Below, one piece after another: positions 1 to 9,226 of a stretch of 32,574 nucleotides of DNA. Source of the stretch: Deltaproteobacteria bacterium UBA5756. GTDB taxonomy: Bacteria > Desulfobacterota > Syntrophorhabdia > Syntrophorhabdales > Syntrophorhabdaceae. A program made the position numbers and the translations under genes. Below the pieces are notes generated by a model. The model was given only the letters and a program-made list of their open reading frames with translations. It ran no database searches and was not told where the DNA came from. The first letter of the stretch is position 1. Each line of letters starts with the position of its first letter. The stretch lies in the NCBI GenBank assembly GCA_002418985.1, contig DIFE01000121.1:1-32574 (forward strand), written 5' to 3'.

Positions 1-852
1 GTATCTGTACTGAAAAGGTTCCGCCTGCTCCCGTGCGAACATGTCCTGAACCATCGATGAAACGAGCCATTTCAGGGGCGAGAAAGGTCTCTTGCCGTAA
101 ACCAGTTCCGGCTTTCCTTTGATATCCACGGCTTTTTTCATATCGTCGACCACGTCGTAAAAGGTCCCGATCCCATCGATCAGGCCTGCCTCTTTTGCCT
201 GAAGGCCGGTATAGATCCTGCCGTCCGAGAGCGACCGGGCCTTGTCCAGGGGCATTTTTCTTCCCGCGGCCACGTCTTTGATAAATTGCTCGTGAATGCT
301 GTTGATAATATCCTGCAGGTATTGACGCTCGCTGTCGGTCATCTTTCTGAAGGGGCTACCCACGTCCTTCATGGAGCCTGCCTTGAGGGTATTGTTCTGG
401 ACACCGATCTTCTTCATCAGATCTTCCACGACGGTCTGCTGCATGATGACACCGATGGAACCGGTGATGGTGGATGGGTTGGCATAGAGTTTCTCACCGA
501 CGGCGGCGATATAGTATCCCCCCGAAGCGCATACGGAACCCATCGAGACATAGACCTTCTTCACAGCTTTGAGTTTCTTGAGTTCGCTGGCCACTTCCTG
601 CGTGGGCCCCACGGCCCCGCCCGGCGAATTGATGCGGACTATAACGCCCCGGATACCGTCATCCTCTTTGAACCTCACCACATCGGCCATGGCCTGCTTC
701 GAATCCGCTATGGCACCTTCGATCTCGACGATGCCGATCTTGCCTCCCCCGGCCCCGCTGAACATGCCCGATAGAAAACTGCCGGCAAAGATCAAAACCG
801 CAATCACTATAGTAACTATGAGCAGGACTTTCCTGCCTGTACCACCTGCCAT
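1..852 (-). CDS. sppA: Signal peptide peptidase SppA, 36K type (3' end outside window)
   Basis: Serine protease of the inner membrane that degrades signal peptides left after protein export. The visible 284 residues start with a basic tail and a membrane anchor (about residues 8-30), followed by the peptidase S49 domain. The nucleophile is Ser110 in CASGGYYIA and the general-base Lys162 lies in MKDVGSP, matching the Ser-Lys dyad known for short, single-domain SppA. The start is the ATG at 850-852, placed by the anchor and by an AAGGAGG ribosome site about five bases upstream. It is the last visible gene of the minus-strand block, 62 bases after scpA. The frame is open to the window edge, so the C-terminus is not seen. 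The assignment is secure. Confidence 0.93.
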   Translation of the reverse strand, partial: MAGGTGRKVLLIVTIVIAVLIFAGSFLSGMFSGAGGGKIGIVEIEGAIADSKQAMADVVRFKEDDGIRGVIVRINSPGGAVGPTQEVASELKKLKAVKKVYVSMGSVCASGGYYIAAVGEKLYANPSTITGSIGVIMQQTVVEDLMKKIGVQNNTLKAGSMKDVGSPFRKMTDSERQYLQDIINSIHEQFIKDVAAGRKMPLDKARSLSDGRIYTGLQAKEAGLIDGIGTFYDVVDDMKKAVDIKGKPELVYGKRPFSPLKWLVSSMVQDMFAREQAEPFQYRY

Positions 853-914
853 AAAGCCCTCCTTGCAAGCCGCGCCGTTCTCATTCCCGGCCTGTTCACC
901 GGGTTTAGGGAGAT

Positions 915-1622
915 CTACGTATCCAGGATCGCCGCCGAGTCTCTCGTCTTCATAATAATTTTACCAAAAGGACGCCGCTGTGTCAGCGTCGCCAGTCGTA
1001 TCTTGGCCAACTCCAGCATTCCAAGGATGGTTGCCACGCGTTCATTTTTGTCCTCTTCGCTGACAAGATCCCATTCGAAGAACCCCTCGGCCCGAAGCAA
1101 TTCCTTGAGGGACATGATCTTTTCTTCGAGTGTCGGCCTTACCTCCCGGACCATGAGATAGGGCTCCTCCTTGATCTTAAGCAGTTCGAAATAGAGATTA
1201 CACAGGCACAGAAGGTCGAACTCGGCCTCTCTGGCCAGGTTTCCCCTGCCGATAGAGTAGACGTCGCGTTCGAGCATCGGAAGATCGTTGATAGCAACGG
1301 CCATATTGCGGACGCGCTCGTATTCGATGATACGTTCGACCAGTTCCTCCCGCGGGTCCTCTTCCTCGTTTGTCCCGTTGGAGGGCAGGAGCATCTTAGA
1401 TTTGATGAAAAGGAGAAGAGATGCCATTTCTATGAAGTCCTCGGCTATCCTGAGATTCATGTCCCTGGCTATCTCCACGTACTGAAGGAAACGGTCGGTG
1501 ATGAGCGCGATAGGAATGTCCCAGATGCTCACCTGATTGCGCTTGATGAGGGTGATGAGGACCGCCATGGGCCCTTCATAACACTCGAGCTGTACTTCCA
1601 GCGCCGGCACGAGGAGGTTCAT
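915..1622 (-). CDS. scpA: Segregation and condensation protein A
   Basis: Kleisin subunit of the Smc-ScpA-ScpB condensin, which organises and segregates the chromosome. The 235-aa product has the family N-terminus (LECYEGPMAVLITLI, then a helical DIPIALITDRFLQYV block) that binds the Smc neck. An FIEMASLLLFIKSKMLLP helix follows, then an acidic linker and a C-terminal winged-helix region (about 170-225). Its ATG overlaps the stop of the upstream tRNA nucleotidyltransferase by ATGA, so translation is probably coupled. The usual partner scpB does not follow; sppA does. Length is normal for the family. Confidence 0.93.
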   Translation of the reverse strand: MNLLVPALEVQLECYEGPMAVLITLIKRNQVSIWDIPIALITDRFLQYVEIARDMNLRIAEDFIEMASLLLFIKSKMLLPSNGTNEEEDPREELVERIIEYERVRNMAVAINDLPMLERDVYSIGRGNLAREAEFDLLCLCNLYFELLKIKEEPYLMVREVRPTLEEKIMSLKELLRAEGFFEWDLVSEEDKNERVATILGMLELAKIRLATLTQRRPFGKIIMKTRDSAAILDT

Positions 1623-4261
1623 GTCAGTATCCCCCTTTCCACCAGATAGGCTTCGAGGAAATGCGACTCCGCTTCCTTTGTCTTGAGGTCCAGATCTATC
1701 TTGGCCTCCTTCACCTTTTCCAGGATCTCTTTGTAGAGGGGCCCTTCGGGCACGCCGAGCTTCTTCAGGTCCTCGCCGGTCGTGAAGGGTTTGTAGGCAT
1801 TGTGATGGGTAATATAGGCGGAGATCGCCTTCTTGACCTCATCGGAGCGTGTCCTAGCCATAATGAAGAGCATGGCCTCCCGGGAAAGAGAATCGAGCAT
1901 ACGATATATCTCACTCTTCTTTATCCCCCCTGCTCCCTGAGAAAAACGGGCCATCGTCAAACGCAGATGCTCGACGTTTTCAACAGCGCGTTTTCTGAAG
2001 CGCTCGCTTATCTCCATCCCGGCTGCGAATTTCGCGACATCGGGAAGCTTCATGTTATCCACGATAGCCAGGATGTAGAATTGGACCTTGTCGACGGACT
2101 TTCCCTGGTAGAGAAATTCATGCCATTGGTAGACCGCATGCATCTGCCCGAAAAGCTTCTCCTTTTCCTTATTGAATACGATATCCGGCGAAATAAATCT
2201 CAAAAGGTCGAGTTCCTCAAGCCTTGCAAGGATCGCCTCCGGCGCTTCTTCCTTCAAGATCAGTGCCAGCTCCGACCATATGCGCTTTCCCCGTATCCGG
2301 GAAAGAAAATTGAGTTTTACCGCGTTCTTGATGAGGTTCAGCGTCTGCTTACCGATCTTGAATCCAAAACGTTTCTCAAACCGGATGGCGCGAAAAACCC
2401 TGGTGGGGTCTTCCACAAAGCTCAGGCTGTGGAGAACACGGATCGTCTTTTCCTTGATGTCGCGCTGGGCGCCGAAAAAATCCACCAGCTCGCCAAAGCT
2501 CTTCTTGTTCAGAGAGATCGCCAGCGTATTGATCGTGAAATCCCGGCGGTGAAGATCCAGCTTCAGCGAACCATGTTCGACGGTGGGCAGTGCGGCAGGG
2601 GCCCTGTAATATTCAAGGCGGGCGGTGGCAATATCGATCTTGAAACCATCGGGAAAAAGTACCTTTGCCGTTGAGAACTCCCTGTGGGAACGCATCCTTG
2701 TGTGGTACCTCTTTACCATTTCCTCGGCAAAGGCGATGCCGTCGCCTTCGATGACGACATCAATATCAAAGTTGTCAATGCGAAGAAGAAGATCGCGGAC
2801 GAAGCCGCCCACAAGATGTGCGTGAAAACCCATCTCATCGGCGAGATCGCCCATGTCCGTCAACTTTTTCATCGTTGTATCGTCCAGCCGCTCTTCCATC
2901 AGCTTGCGCACGTTCTTGCGTTGCACGTATTTTTCGTGGAATTCGAGTTTCTCCAGGACCGTCTTGGCGATTTCATCTTCGAGGACCCTCAGGAGGTCGG
3001 TCCTTGTTATCGCGCCTTTCAGCTCCTTGTTGAGCACGACGGGCAGGAAACGCTGGTTGTTGCCGATGATCTTTTCCTTCACCGCTTCGATGGAGTCCTC
3101 GGGGCTCACCGTCTGAAACTCGGTGAACATATAGTCGTCGATGGGCTGATTCTGGAGCTTATGAAAAAGTGCCTTCGCTGCCACCTGCCGCGTAATGACA
3201 CCCACAACCCTGTCTTTTGCAAGGACCGGCACGGCGTTGATGTTGTATTTTGTGAGAACGCTCAGCGCCTCACTGATGGGGCTCTGGGAATCCACGGTCT
3301 TGACAGGAAAAAACATGATGTCCTTTGCCTTCCACAGCGGCTTCACGTTGTTGCGAAGGACCTCGATGAGCTTCTCCTTCGCCTCGGGAAGGGTCATTTC
3401 CTTCACTGTCGACGATGCCGCCACCTTGTGGCCTCCCCCTCCGAAAAGGGACATAATATATCCCGAATCCACCTCGGGGATCCGGCTGCGCCCGATGATG
3501 TGAATGCGATCCTCCATTCTGAAAAGGGCGAATACGGCATTGATGTTTTCCATGTCCCGGTACTTGTGAACGATAACCGCCAGGTCTCCCACGTACTTCT
3601 CGGTGCTTCCCTCGGTGATGACGATATCGATGCCGTTGATGCTGTACACAATCGCATTCTTTATGATGTCGTTGAGAAGAAAGACCTGTTCCGGGGTAAG
3701 CTCCCTGACCAGCATGTCGGAAACAAGATTGATATTGGCGCCCTGCGAAAGGAGGTAGGAGGCTGCCTCGAAATCCTCAACCGTGGTGGAGGAAAAACGG
3801 AAACTGCCGGTCTCCTCGTAGATGCCGAGCATCATGACCGTCGCCTCCTCCGGCGTGATGGGAATGGCCCGTTCCCTGATGAGGGAGATAAGGATCGTCA
3901 CCGTTGCGCCCACATTCCTGACGATCTGGAAATCGGCCTTTACGTCGGCTTCCGAATCGGGGTGATGGTCATATGCGTGTACCGTGACTCTTGTGTTCTC
4001 CGTCACCTTTGCGAGGTCTCCGATACGGGTCTTGTCCCGCGTATCGACGAGGATAAGCATGTCGATGGAGTCGTGATCTATCTTCCTCAGCTTGGCGATA
4101 TCAAAAAGATAAAGCGTGGAATGGATGAGAAAATCACGGAGGGTCTTTTCCTGAGACCCCGGGAATACGAGGGTCGCATCGGGATAAAGCTTCTTCGCCG
4201 CCACCATCGACGAAAGAGAATCGAAATCTGCGTTGAGATGGGACGTGATGACCTTCATCAA
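1619..4261 (-). CDS. tRNA nucleotidyltransferase / poly(A) polymerase with N-terminal DHH and CBS domains
   Basis: Adds nucleotides to tRNA 3' ends (CCA or the terminal A). At 880 aa it is about twice the length of a plain CCA enzyme because of extra N-terminal domains. Residues 1-130 form a DHH phosphoesterase domain (NADFD at 10-14, DTR at 73-75, DHH at 98-100). A DHHA1 nucleic-acid-binding domain ends in GGGGH (274-278). Two CBS repeats occupy about 310-430. The polymerase head follows (LVGGFVRD 483-490, DIDVV 499-503, RRDFTIN 572-578, EDPTR 617-621), then the RNA-binding neck and body. This architecture is known from A-adding enzymes of Aquifex type and from deltaproteobacteria. Catalytic motifs look intact in both the DHH and polymerase parts. 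Start and stop each overlap a neighbour by ATGA. Whether it adds CCA, only A, or poly(A) cannot be told from motifs alone. Confidence 0.93.
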   Translation of the reverse strand: MMKVITSHLNADFDSLSSMVAAKKLYPDATLVFPGSQEKTLRDFLIHSTLYLFDIAKLRKIDHDSIDMLILVDTRDKTRIGDLAKVTENTRVTVHAYDHHPDSEADVKADFQIVRNVGATVTILISLIRERAIPITPEEATVMMLGIYEETGSFRFSSTTVEDFEAASYLLSQGANINLVSDMLVRELTPEQVFLLNDIIKNAIVYSINGIDIVITEGSTEKYVGDLAVIVHKYRDMENINAVFALFRMEDRIHIIGRSRIPEVDSGYIMSLFGGGGHKVAASSTVKEMTLPEAKEKLIEVLRNNVKPLWKAKDIMFFPVKTVDSQSPISEALSVLTKYNINAVPVLAKDRVVGVITRQVAAKALFHKLQNQPIDDYMFTEFQTVSPEDSIEAVKEKIIGNNQRFLPVVLNKELKGAITRTDLLRVLEDEIAKTVLEKLEFHEKYVQRKNVRKLMEERLDDTTMKKLTDMGDLADEMGFHAHLVGGFVRDLLLRIDNFDIDVVIEGDGIAFAEEMVKRYHTRMRSHREFSTAKVLFPDGFKIDIATARLEYYRAPAALPTVEHGSLKLDLHRRDFTINTLAISLNKKSFGELVDFFGAQRDIKEKTIRVLHSLSFVEDPTRVFRAIRFEKRFGFKIGKQTLNLIKNAVKLNFLSRIRGKRIWSELALILKEEAPEAILARLEELDLLRFISPDIVFNKEKEKLFGQMHAVYQWHEFLYQGKSVDKVQFYILAIVDNMKLPDVAKFAAGMEISERFRKRAVENVEHLRLTMARFSQGAGGIKKSEIYRMLDSLSREAMLFIMARTRSDEVKKAISAYITHHNAYKPFTTGEDLKKLGVPEGPLYKEILEKVKEAKIDLDLKTKEAESHFLEAYLVERGILT

Positions 4262-5121
4262 CCCCTCGGATGGTGTTTCTTGTGGATCTCTTTCAAGCGC
4301 TTGCTGTCTACGTGGGTATAGATCTGCGTTGTCGATATGTCCTCATGCCCCAGAAGGACCTGCACCGAACGCAGATCAGCCCCGCCTTCAAGAAGGTGCG
4401 TGGCAAAGGTGTGCCGTATCGTGTGAGGGGAAACGCGGCCTTTGTGGAGCTGCAGACCGTATTTCCGTATGATCTTCCAGATGGCCTGGCGCGTGATCAT
4501 ACCACCGTGACGGTTCGGGAAAAGGTACTGACCGGGAGGCTTCTGGGTCTCCAGGTAGGCCTTGATCGCATCACGGGAATAGGAACCAAGGGGAACGACC
4601 CGTTCCTTGGAACGTTTACCCAGTGCGATCACAAAACCCCCATTGAGATTGATGTCGCCCTTCTTAAGCCCTATCAGCTCCGAAACCCGCAGACCCGTAG
4701 CGTAGAGGAGTTCAAGGATCGTCCTGTCTCTCACGGCCATCTTTTCCCCTTCGGGCAGCCGTATGAGTTCGCCCATTTCATCTTCGCTGAGCACTCTCGG
4801 AATAGGCGGCTGGAACTTCGGTGTATCCACATCCTCGAGGGGACTGGTCGTGATCTTTCCATCGAGAAGGAGGAAATTGAAGAAACCCCTCAGAGCCGAG
4901 ATACTTCTGACGATGCTGCGAGTCGACTTCCCCCTCTCGCGCATGTGGCCCATAAAGGTCTCTACATGCCGTCTTTCAGGCTCTGTACAGGCAATCTCTT
5001 CAAGATATTTGATGAATACCAGGATATCCCGGTTATAGGCCTCGACGGTGTGCGGTGATGAACCACGCTCCGAGACGAGGTGGCGGACAAAGCTGTCAAG
5101 ATGGCGGTAGAGACGTTCCAC
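4258..5121 (-). CDS. xerD: Site-specific tyrosine recombinase XerD
   Basis: Tyrosine recombinase that with XerC resolves chromosome dimers at dif during division. The 287-aa product has the SAM-like N-terminal DNA-binding domain (residues 3-85) and a complete catalytic domain. Visible are Arg145 in ATGLRVSEL, the Lys-containing GKRSKERVVP strand, His233 and Arg236 in SPHTIRHTFATHLL, His259 in LLGHEDI and nucleophile Tyr268 in TTQIYTHV. XerD is preferred over XerC or an integrase because of full-length similarity of style and the housekeeping context (dut upstream, scpA downstream); motifs alone do not separate XerC from XerD. It overlaps the next gene by ATGA and lies 15 bases after dut. Confidence 0.9.
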   Translation of the reverse strand: MERLYRHLDSFVRHLVSERGSSPHTVEAYNRDILVFIKYLEEIACTEPERRHVETFMGHMRERGKSTRSIVRSISALRGFFNFLLLDGKITTSPLEDVDTPKFQPPIPRVLSEDEMGELIRLPEGEKMAVRDRTILELLYATGLRVSELIGLKKGDINLNGGFVIALGKRSKERVVPLGSYSRDAIKAYLETQKPPGQYLFPNRHGGMITRQAIWKIIRKYGLQLHKGRVSPHTIRHTFATHLLEGGADLRSVQVLLGHEDISTTQIYTHVDSKRLKEIHKKHHPRG

Positions 5122-5136
5122 CCGGTTATATCTCCC

Positions 5137-5577
5137 CTATACCCCTGTCGAACCAAAGCCTCCCTGGCCCCGGCATGTATCGGTGAGGTTCGGAACGGGC
5201 CGGAAATCCACCCGGGCCAGTTTTTTGAAGACCATCTGGGCGATACGGTCGCCTTTTTTTATCGTAAAGGACTCGTTGCCCAGGTTAATAAGGATGACCT
5301 TAACCTCGCCCCGATAGTCGGAATCGATGGTACCCGGCGTATTCAGTACCGTTACACCATGCTTGTGTGCAATACCGCTGCGGGGCCGCACCTCTGCCTC
5401 AAAACCCTCGGGAATGCCGATAAAGATACCCGTCGGCACGAGCGCGCGTTCCATGGGACCAAGCACGACGGGTTCGTCGACAAAAGCACACAGATCGACA
5501 CCTGAGGAATGGTCCGTCGCATACACCGGAATGGTCGCCCCGTCGACGGTCCTGATAAGGACGTCTATTCTTTCCAT
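5137..5577 (-). CDS. dut: Deoxyuridine 5'-triphosphate nucleotidohydrolase
   Basis: Hydrolyses dUTP to dUMP and pyrophosphate, keeping uracil out of DNA and supplying dUMP for thymidylate synthesis. The 146-aa product is a standard trimeric dUTPase. All five motifs are present: GVDLCA, RPRSGIAHKHG (P-loop-like), NTPGTIDSDYRGEVKV (with the catalytic Asp), GDRIAQMV and the flexible C-terminal GQGGFGSTG that closes over the active site. Its start lies 13 bases inside the end of the M16 peptidase gene, so the two are translationally linked. A GGAAGG site sits upstream of the ATG. Confidence 0.96.
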   Translation of the reverse strand: MERIDVLIRTVDGATIPVYATDHSSGVDLCAFVDEPVVLGPMERALVPTGIFIGIPEGFEAEVRPRSGIAHKHGVTVLNTPGTIDSDYRGEVKVILINLGNESFTIKKGDRIAQMVFKKLARVDFRPVPNLTDTCRGQGGFGSTGV

Positions 5578-6830
5578 ACCGCTTCAACCTTCCGGCGGTC
5601 AACGTTGCCGAGGACCGTCAGGGATATTTCCTGCGGACTGTCGAATATCTCTTTCGCGATGGCCGCCACGTCCTTTTTCTTGATGCCGTCGATCTCTCGA
5701 AGGGTTTCCTTGAGCGGGATATAGGTCCCAAAGTATATCTCGTTCTTTGCAAGCCGTCCCATTCGCGTCTCCGAACCCTCAAGGGCAATGAAAAGGTTGC
5801 CTTTTATATGCTCTTTCGAAAAAGAGAGTTCGGCGTCGGTTATGCCCCGATCCCGTATACGCAGTATCTCCTCCTTGATGAGGACAAGGACTTCCGTTAT
5901 GGATTCCTGCGATGTCGACGTTGATATGCCGAATGTTCCCGCATCGTGGTAACAATTGACATAGGAGTAAATGTTATAAACAAGCCCCCGCTGTTCCCTG
6001 ATCTCCTGAAAAAGATGGGAACTCATACTGCCGCCCATTATGGCATTGAGTATGTAAAGCACATACCTGCGCCTGTCGACCTGGCTCACCCCGTCGGTAC
6101 CGATGCACAGGTAAGCGTGCTCCAGCTCTTTTTCGTAGATGTCGATACCCCTCGTTGCGTAAGGTGCAACAAGAGCGCCACTGTCCCTCCCGGCGCTGCC
6201 CCGGGAAGAACCACCGAATAGTCGCTTTATGCTCTCCACGCACCTGTCATGATCCACCCTGCCGGTGATTGTGATAATGGCATTCTCCGGCCCGTAGGAA
6301 TCCCTGAAATAGTCCGTCAGCTGCCCGGCCGTCAGGCCCTCCACGGTCTTTTCCGTACCCAGTATGGGCAACCCGAGCGCCTGTCCTTTATAATAGGAGG
6401 CATTGAACATATCATAGATATATTCCTCGGGATTGTCCTCGACCATCTTGATTTCCTGACCGATGACGTAGCGCTCCTTTTCCATGTCCTCGGGGTCAAA
6501 GAGTGAATCCAGATACATGTCCGAGATAATGTCGAGGGAGAGGTTCAGGTCTTTCCGGAGGACCCGTACATAGAGGCAGGTGTATTCCCTGCCCGTGAAG
6601 GCGTTGATGGAGCCGCCGATGGCGTCTATCTCCCGGGCGATATCGTACGCGGTGCGCCCCTTCGTTCCCTTGAAGAGCATGTGTTCGATAAAGTGAGAGA
6701 TGCCGTTGTTGCGGGCCGTCTCGTAACGGCTCCCCGCCTTCCACCAGATTCCTATGGAAACCGTCGAATAGTAGGCGATGGATTCTGTAACGACGGTGAT
6801 ACCGTTATCGAGTACGGTTTTCTTATACAT
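5565..6830 (-). CDS. M16 family zinc peptidase (processing-peptidase-like)
   Basis: Zinc metallopeptidase of the pitrilysin/mitochondrial-processing-peptidase family, 421 aa. The inverted zinc motif HFIEH is at residues 46-50 (His46, Glu49, His50), and the third ligand Glu126 lies 76 residues further on in ERYVIGQE. The C-terminal half is the usual inactive M16 repeat (SMSSHLFQEIREQRGLVYNI). Homologues next to pnp are common in Gram-positives and deltaproteobacteria (YmxG/PqqL-like), but the substrate is not established. There is no signal peptide, so it is probably cytoplasmic. It starts four bases after pnp and overlaps dut by 13 bases. Confidence 0.93.
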   Translation of the reverse strand: MYKKTVLDNGITVVTESIAYYSTVSIGIWWKAGSRYETARNNGISHFIEHMLFKGTKGRTAYDIAREIDAIGGSINAFTGREYTCLYVRVLRKDLNLSLDIISDMYLDSLFDPEDMEKERYVIGQEIKMVEDNPEEYIYDMFNASYYKGQALGLPILGTEKTVEGLTAGQLTDYFRDSYGPENAIITITGRVDHDRCVESIKRLFGGSSRGSAGRDSGALVAPYATRGIDIYEKELEHAYLCIGTDGVSQVDRRRYVLYILNAIMGGSMSSHLFQEIREQRGLVYNIYSYVNCYHDAGTFGISTSTSQESITEVLVLIKEEILRIRDRGITDAELSFSKEHIKGNLFIALEGSETRMGRLAKNEIYFGTYIPLKETLREIDGIKKKDVAAIAKEIFDSPQEISLTVLGNVDRRKVEAVWKE

Positions 6831-6834
6831 CTAA

Positions 6835-8925
6835 TCAGTGCTGTCCCTGCTGGTCCTTGAGAACAGCCTTTCTGGAAAGTTTGATCCTCCCGTTGTCTTC
6901 CACACCGATGACCTTTACCGTCATTGTATCGCCTTCCTTGGCCACATCAGAGGCCCTCTTGACGAATTTATCATCAAGCTGGCTTACATGGCAGAAGCCA
7001 TCCATGTTGGGCCCGAGTTCCACGACGACGCCGGCGTCGAGAACCCGCCGTACAATACCCGTGTATACCGTGCCGACTTCGACGTCTTTCACGATCGATT
7101 TCACGATCTCGATGGCGGCATTGGCCGATTCCTCATCCACGGAGACGATATTGACAGTTCCCGAGTCATCTATGTCTATCTTGACGCCCGTTCTCTCGAT
7201 GATGCTCCTGATAACTTTTCCGCCCGGGCCGATGACTTCACGGATCTTGTCGGGTTTTATGGTCATGGTGTATATCCTCGGAGCATAGGGCGACAGGCTT
7301 TCTCTCGGCTTTTCAATGGTCTGTGCCATGATGTCGAGGATCGTACCGACACCCTGTTGGCCCTGAATGACCGCTTTGGACATGGTCTCCCGGGAGATCC
7401 CCTTGATCTTGATGTCCATCTGAATAGCAGTAACGCCTTCGCGCGTACCGGCAATCTTGAAATCCATATCGCCGAGGTGGTCTTCATCACCGAGAATATC
7501 GCTGAGGATGATCTCCGAATCTCCTTCCTTTACAAGGCCCATCGCTATCCCCGCCACCGGTTCCTTAATGGGTACACCGGCATCCATAAGCGACAGGCAG
7601 CCGCCGCAGACCGTGGCCATCGAAGAAGAACCGTTCGATTCGAGTATCTCGGAGACGATTCTGATCGTATACGGAAATGCATCTCTCTCAGGCAGGATCG
7701 GCGTCAGCGCACGCTCGGCCAGGTTACCGTGGCCTATCTCACGCCGTGTGGGTCCGCGCAGCATGGAAGCCTCGCCTACCGAAAAGGGCGTGAAGTTGTA
7801 GTGGAGCAGGAAGGTCTTGTAGGTCTCTCCCTCGTGGAGTGATTCGATCTTCTGTTCGTCATCGGAAGTCCCGAAGGTGGTCACTGCCAGCGCCTGCGTC
7901 TCGCCGCGCGTGAACACCGCCGACCCGTGGGTCCTGGGAAGAGCGCCGACAATGCACGAGATCGGCCTGATCTGGTCGCTTGCCCTGCCATCGATCCTTT
8001 TGCCCGTCGACAGGAGCTGCTCGCGCATGATGTCCCGTGTCACATCTTCATATACTTTGGAGGCCATTGCTGCCGCTACTTCATCGCCGGCATAACTGGC
8101 CTTGAGGTCCTTGAGGATCTGGTCCTGCCGTGCATACCTTTCCAGCTTGGCTTTTATGGCAAAGCTCTCGATAAGGTCTTTCTCGATTGCTTCGCGGACT
8201 TCCTTCTTCCTGTCGTCCAGGTTTTCGGCAACCGCTACCTGCCTTTTTGCCTTGCCGATCTTATCGCGAAGTTTTTCCTGCATCTCGATGAGCGGCATCA
8301 TGGAACGGTGCCCGAACTCGATCGCCTCGATGAGATCGGTACCCTTCACAAAATGTGCTTCGCCCTCGACCATGATGATGGCATCGCGGGTTCCCGTAAC
8401 GACGATATCGATATCACTGTCAGCCATCTGCGGAAAGGTCGGGTTCGCCACGAGAACGCCGTCTATCCTTCCCACCTTGACTCCCGCGAAAGGTCCTTCA
8501 AAGGGAATATCCGAAATAGTGACCGCACAGGATGCACCGACGAGGCTCAGGATACCGGGGTCGTTATCCTGGTCTGCCGAGAGCACCGTGGAGATCACTT
8601 GCGTTTCAAACCGCCACCCCTTGGGAAAAAGAGGCCTCAACGGCCTGTCGATAAGCCTGGAGGTGAGTATCTCCCGCGTGGTTGGACGGCCTTCCCTCTT
8701 GAAGAAACCGCCGGGGAATTTGCCGGCCGCGTATGACATCTCCTGATAATTGACGGTAAGCGGCAGGAAATCCTTGTCCCGTTCTGTTTTTTCCGCGACG
8801 GCGGTGACAAGAACGACCGTATCTCCATAACGTGCTATGACGCTTCCATCGGCCTGTTTCGCAAGACCTCCCGTACTGAGAGTCAGCGGTCGACCCGCAA
8901 ATTCGATAGTTGTATTTTCTTCCAT
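6835..8925 (-). CDS. pnp: Polyribonucleotide nucleotidyltransferase (PNPase)
   Basis: Phosphorolytic 3'-to-5' exoribonuclease and core degradosome enzyme that can also add tails. The 696-aa product has the classic order: first RNase PH domain, all-alpha linker, second catalytic RNase PH domain (FTRGETQAL, TRREIGHGNLAERAL, ESNGSSSMATVCGG), then a KH domain (IREVIGPGGKVIRSI) and a C-terminal S1 domain (GIVRRVLDAGVVVELG). Length is normal. It follows rpsO by 18 bases, the conserved rpsO-pnp pairing, with an AGGAA ribosome site. In enterics pnp is autoregulated through its leader; no comparable long leader exists here, so control is more likely at the operon level. Confidence 0.97.
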   Translation of the reverse strand: MEENTTIEFAGRPLTLSTGGLAKQADGSVIARYGDTVVLVTAVAEKTERDKDFLPLTVNYQEMSYAAGKFPGGFFKREGRPTTREILTSRLIDRPLRPLFPKGWRFETQVISTVLSADQDNDPGILSLVGASCAVTISDIPFEGPFAGVKVGRIDGVLVANPTFPQMADSDIDIVVTGTRDAIIMVEGEAHFVKGTDLIEAIEFGHRSMMPLIEMQEKLRDKIGKAKRQVAVAENLDDRKKEVREAIEKDLIESFAIKAKLERYARQDQILKDLKASYAGDEVAAAMASKVYEDVTRDIMREQLLSTGKRIDGRASDQIRPISCIVGALPRTHGSAVFTRGETQALAVTTFGTSDDEQKIESLHEGETYKTFLLHYNFTPFSVGEASMLRGPTRREIGHGNLAERALTPILPERDAFPYTIRIVSEILESNGSSSMATVCGGCLSLMDAGVPIKEPVAGIAMGLVKEGDSEIILSDILGDEDHLGDMDFKIAGTREGVTAIQMDIKIKGISRETMSKAVIQGQQGVGTILDIMAQTIEKPRESLSPYAPRIYTMTIKPDKIREVIGPGGKVIRSIIERTGVKIDIDDSGTVNIVSVDEESANAAIEIVKSIVKDVEVGTVYTGIVRRVLDAGVVVELGPNMDGFCHVSQLDDKFVKRASDVAKEGDTMTVKVIGVEDNGRIKLSRKAVLKDQQGQH

Positions 8926-8943
8926 ATTTTTCCTATTATTCCT

Positions 8944-9213
8944 TTATTTTCTAAGACCGAGCCTTTCGACTACTTTCTTATAACGGTCTACGTTCTTCTC
9001 CTTAAGATAGTTAAGGAGCCTTCTTCTGCTTCCTACGAGAACCAAAAGTCCTCTTCTTGAGTTGTGGTCCTTGGAGAATTTCTTGAAATGTTCCGTCAGG
9101 GATTTAATCCTTTCCGTAAGAAGTGCGATCTGCACCTCCGGGGAACCGGTGTCATTATCGTGGGTCTTGAAATCCTCGATTATTGACTTCTTCCGCTGAG
9201 TGTCGAGTGGCAT
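8944..9213 (-). CDS. rpsO: 30S ribosomal protein S15
   Basis: Primary 16S rRNA-binding protein of the small subunit platform. The 89-aa four-helix product is full length and typical: DTGSPEVQIALLTERI, LTEHFKKFSKDHNSRRGL, then LVGSRRRLLNYLK. It lies between truB and pnp, a very widely conserved position. The start at 9211-9213 is fixed by a strong TAAGGAGGA site that overlaps the truB stop codon. Confidence 0.98.
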   Translation of the reverse strand: MPLDTQRKKSIIEDFKTHDNDTGSPEVQIALLTERIKSLTEHFKKFSKDHNSRRGLLVLVGSRRRLLNYLKEKNVDRYKKVVERLGLRK

Positions 9214-9217
9214 ATAT

Positions 9218-9226
9218 TCCTCCTTA
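9218..9226 (-). promoter_or_regulatory. rpsO Shine-Dalgarno overlapping truB stop codon
   Basis: The minus strand reads TAAGGAGGA immediately before the rpsO ATG at 9213. Its first three bases are the truB stop codon. Termination of truB and initiation of rpsO therefore use the same nucleotides, which suggests translational coupling and fixes the rpsO start. Confidence 0.8.

Noticed and set aside
886..903. CCCGG/CCGGG hairpin between scpA and sppA as a terminator
   Set aside because: Five-pair stem without a T-tract on the minus strand; sppA has a good ribosome site just after it, so read-through is more likely.
2684..4321. Long plus-strand open frame of 545 codons opposite the tRNA nucleotidyltransferase
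   Set aside because: The minus strand encodes a protein with full DHH, CBS and polymerase motifs. The plus-strand translation has no recognisable domain and is His/Asp-rich in the manner of an antisense shadow.
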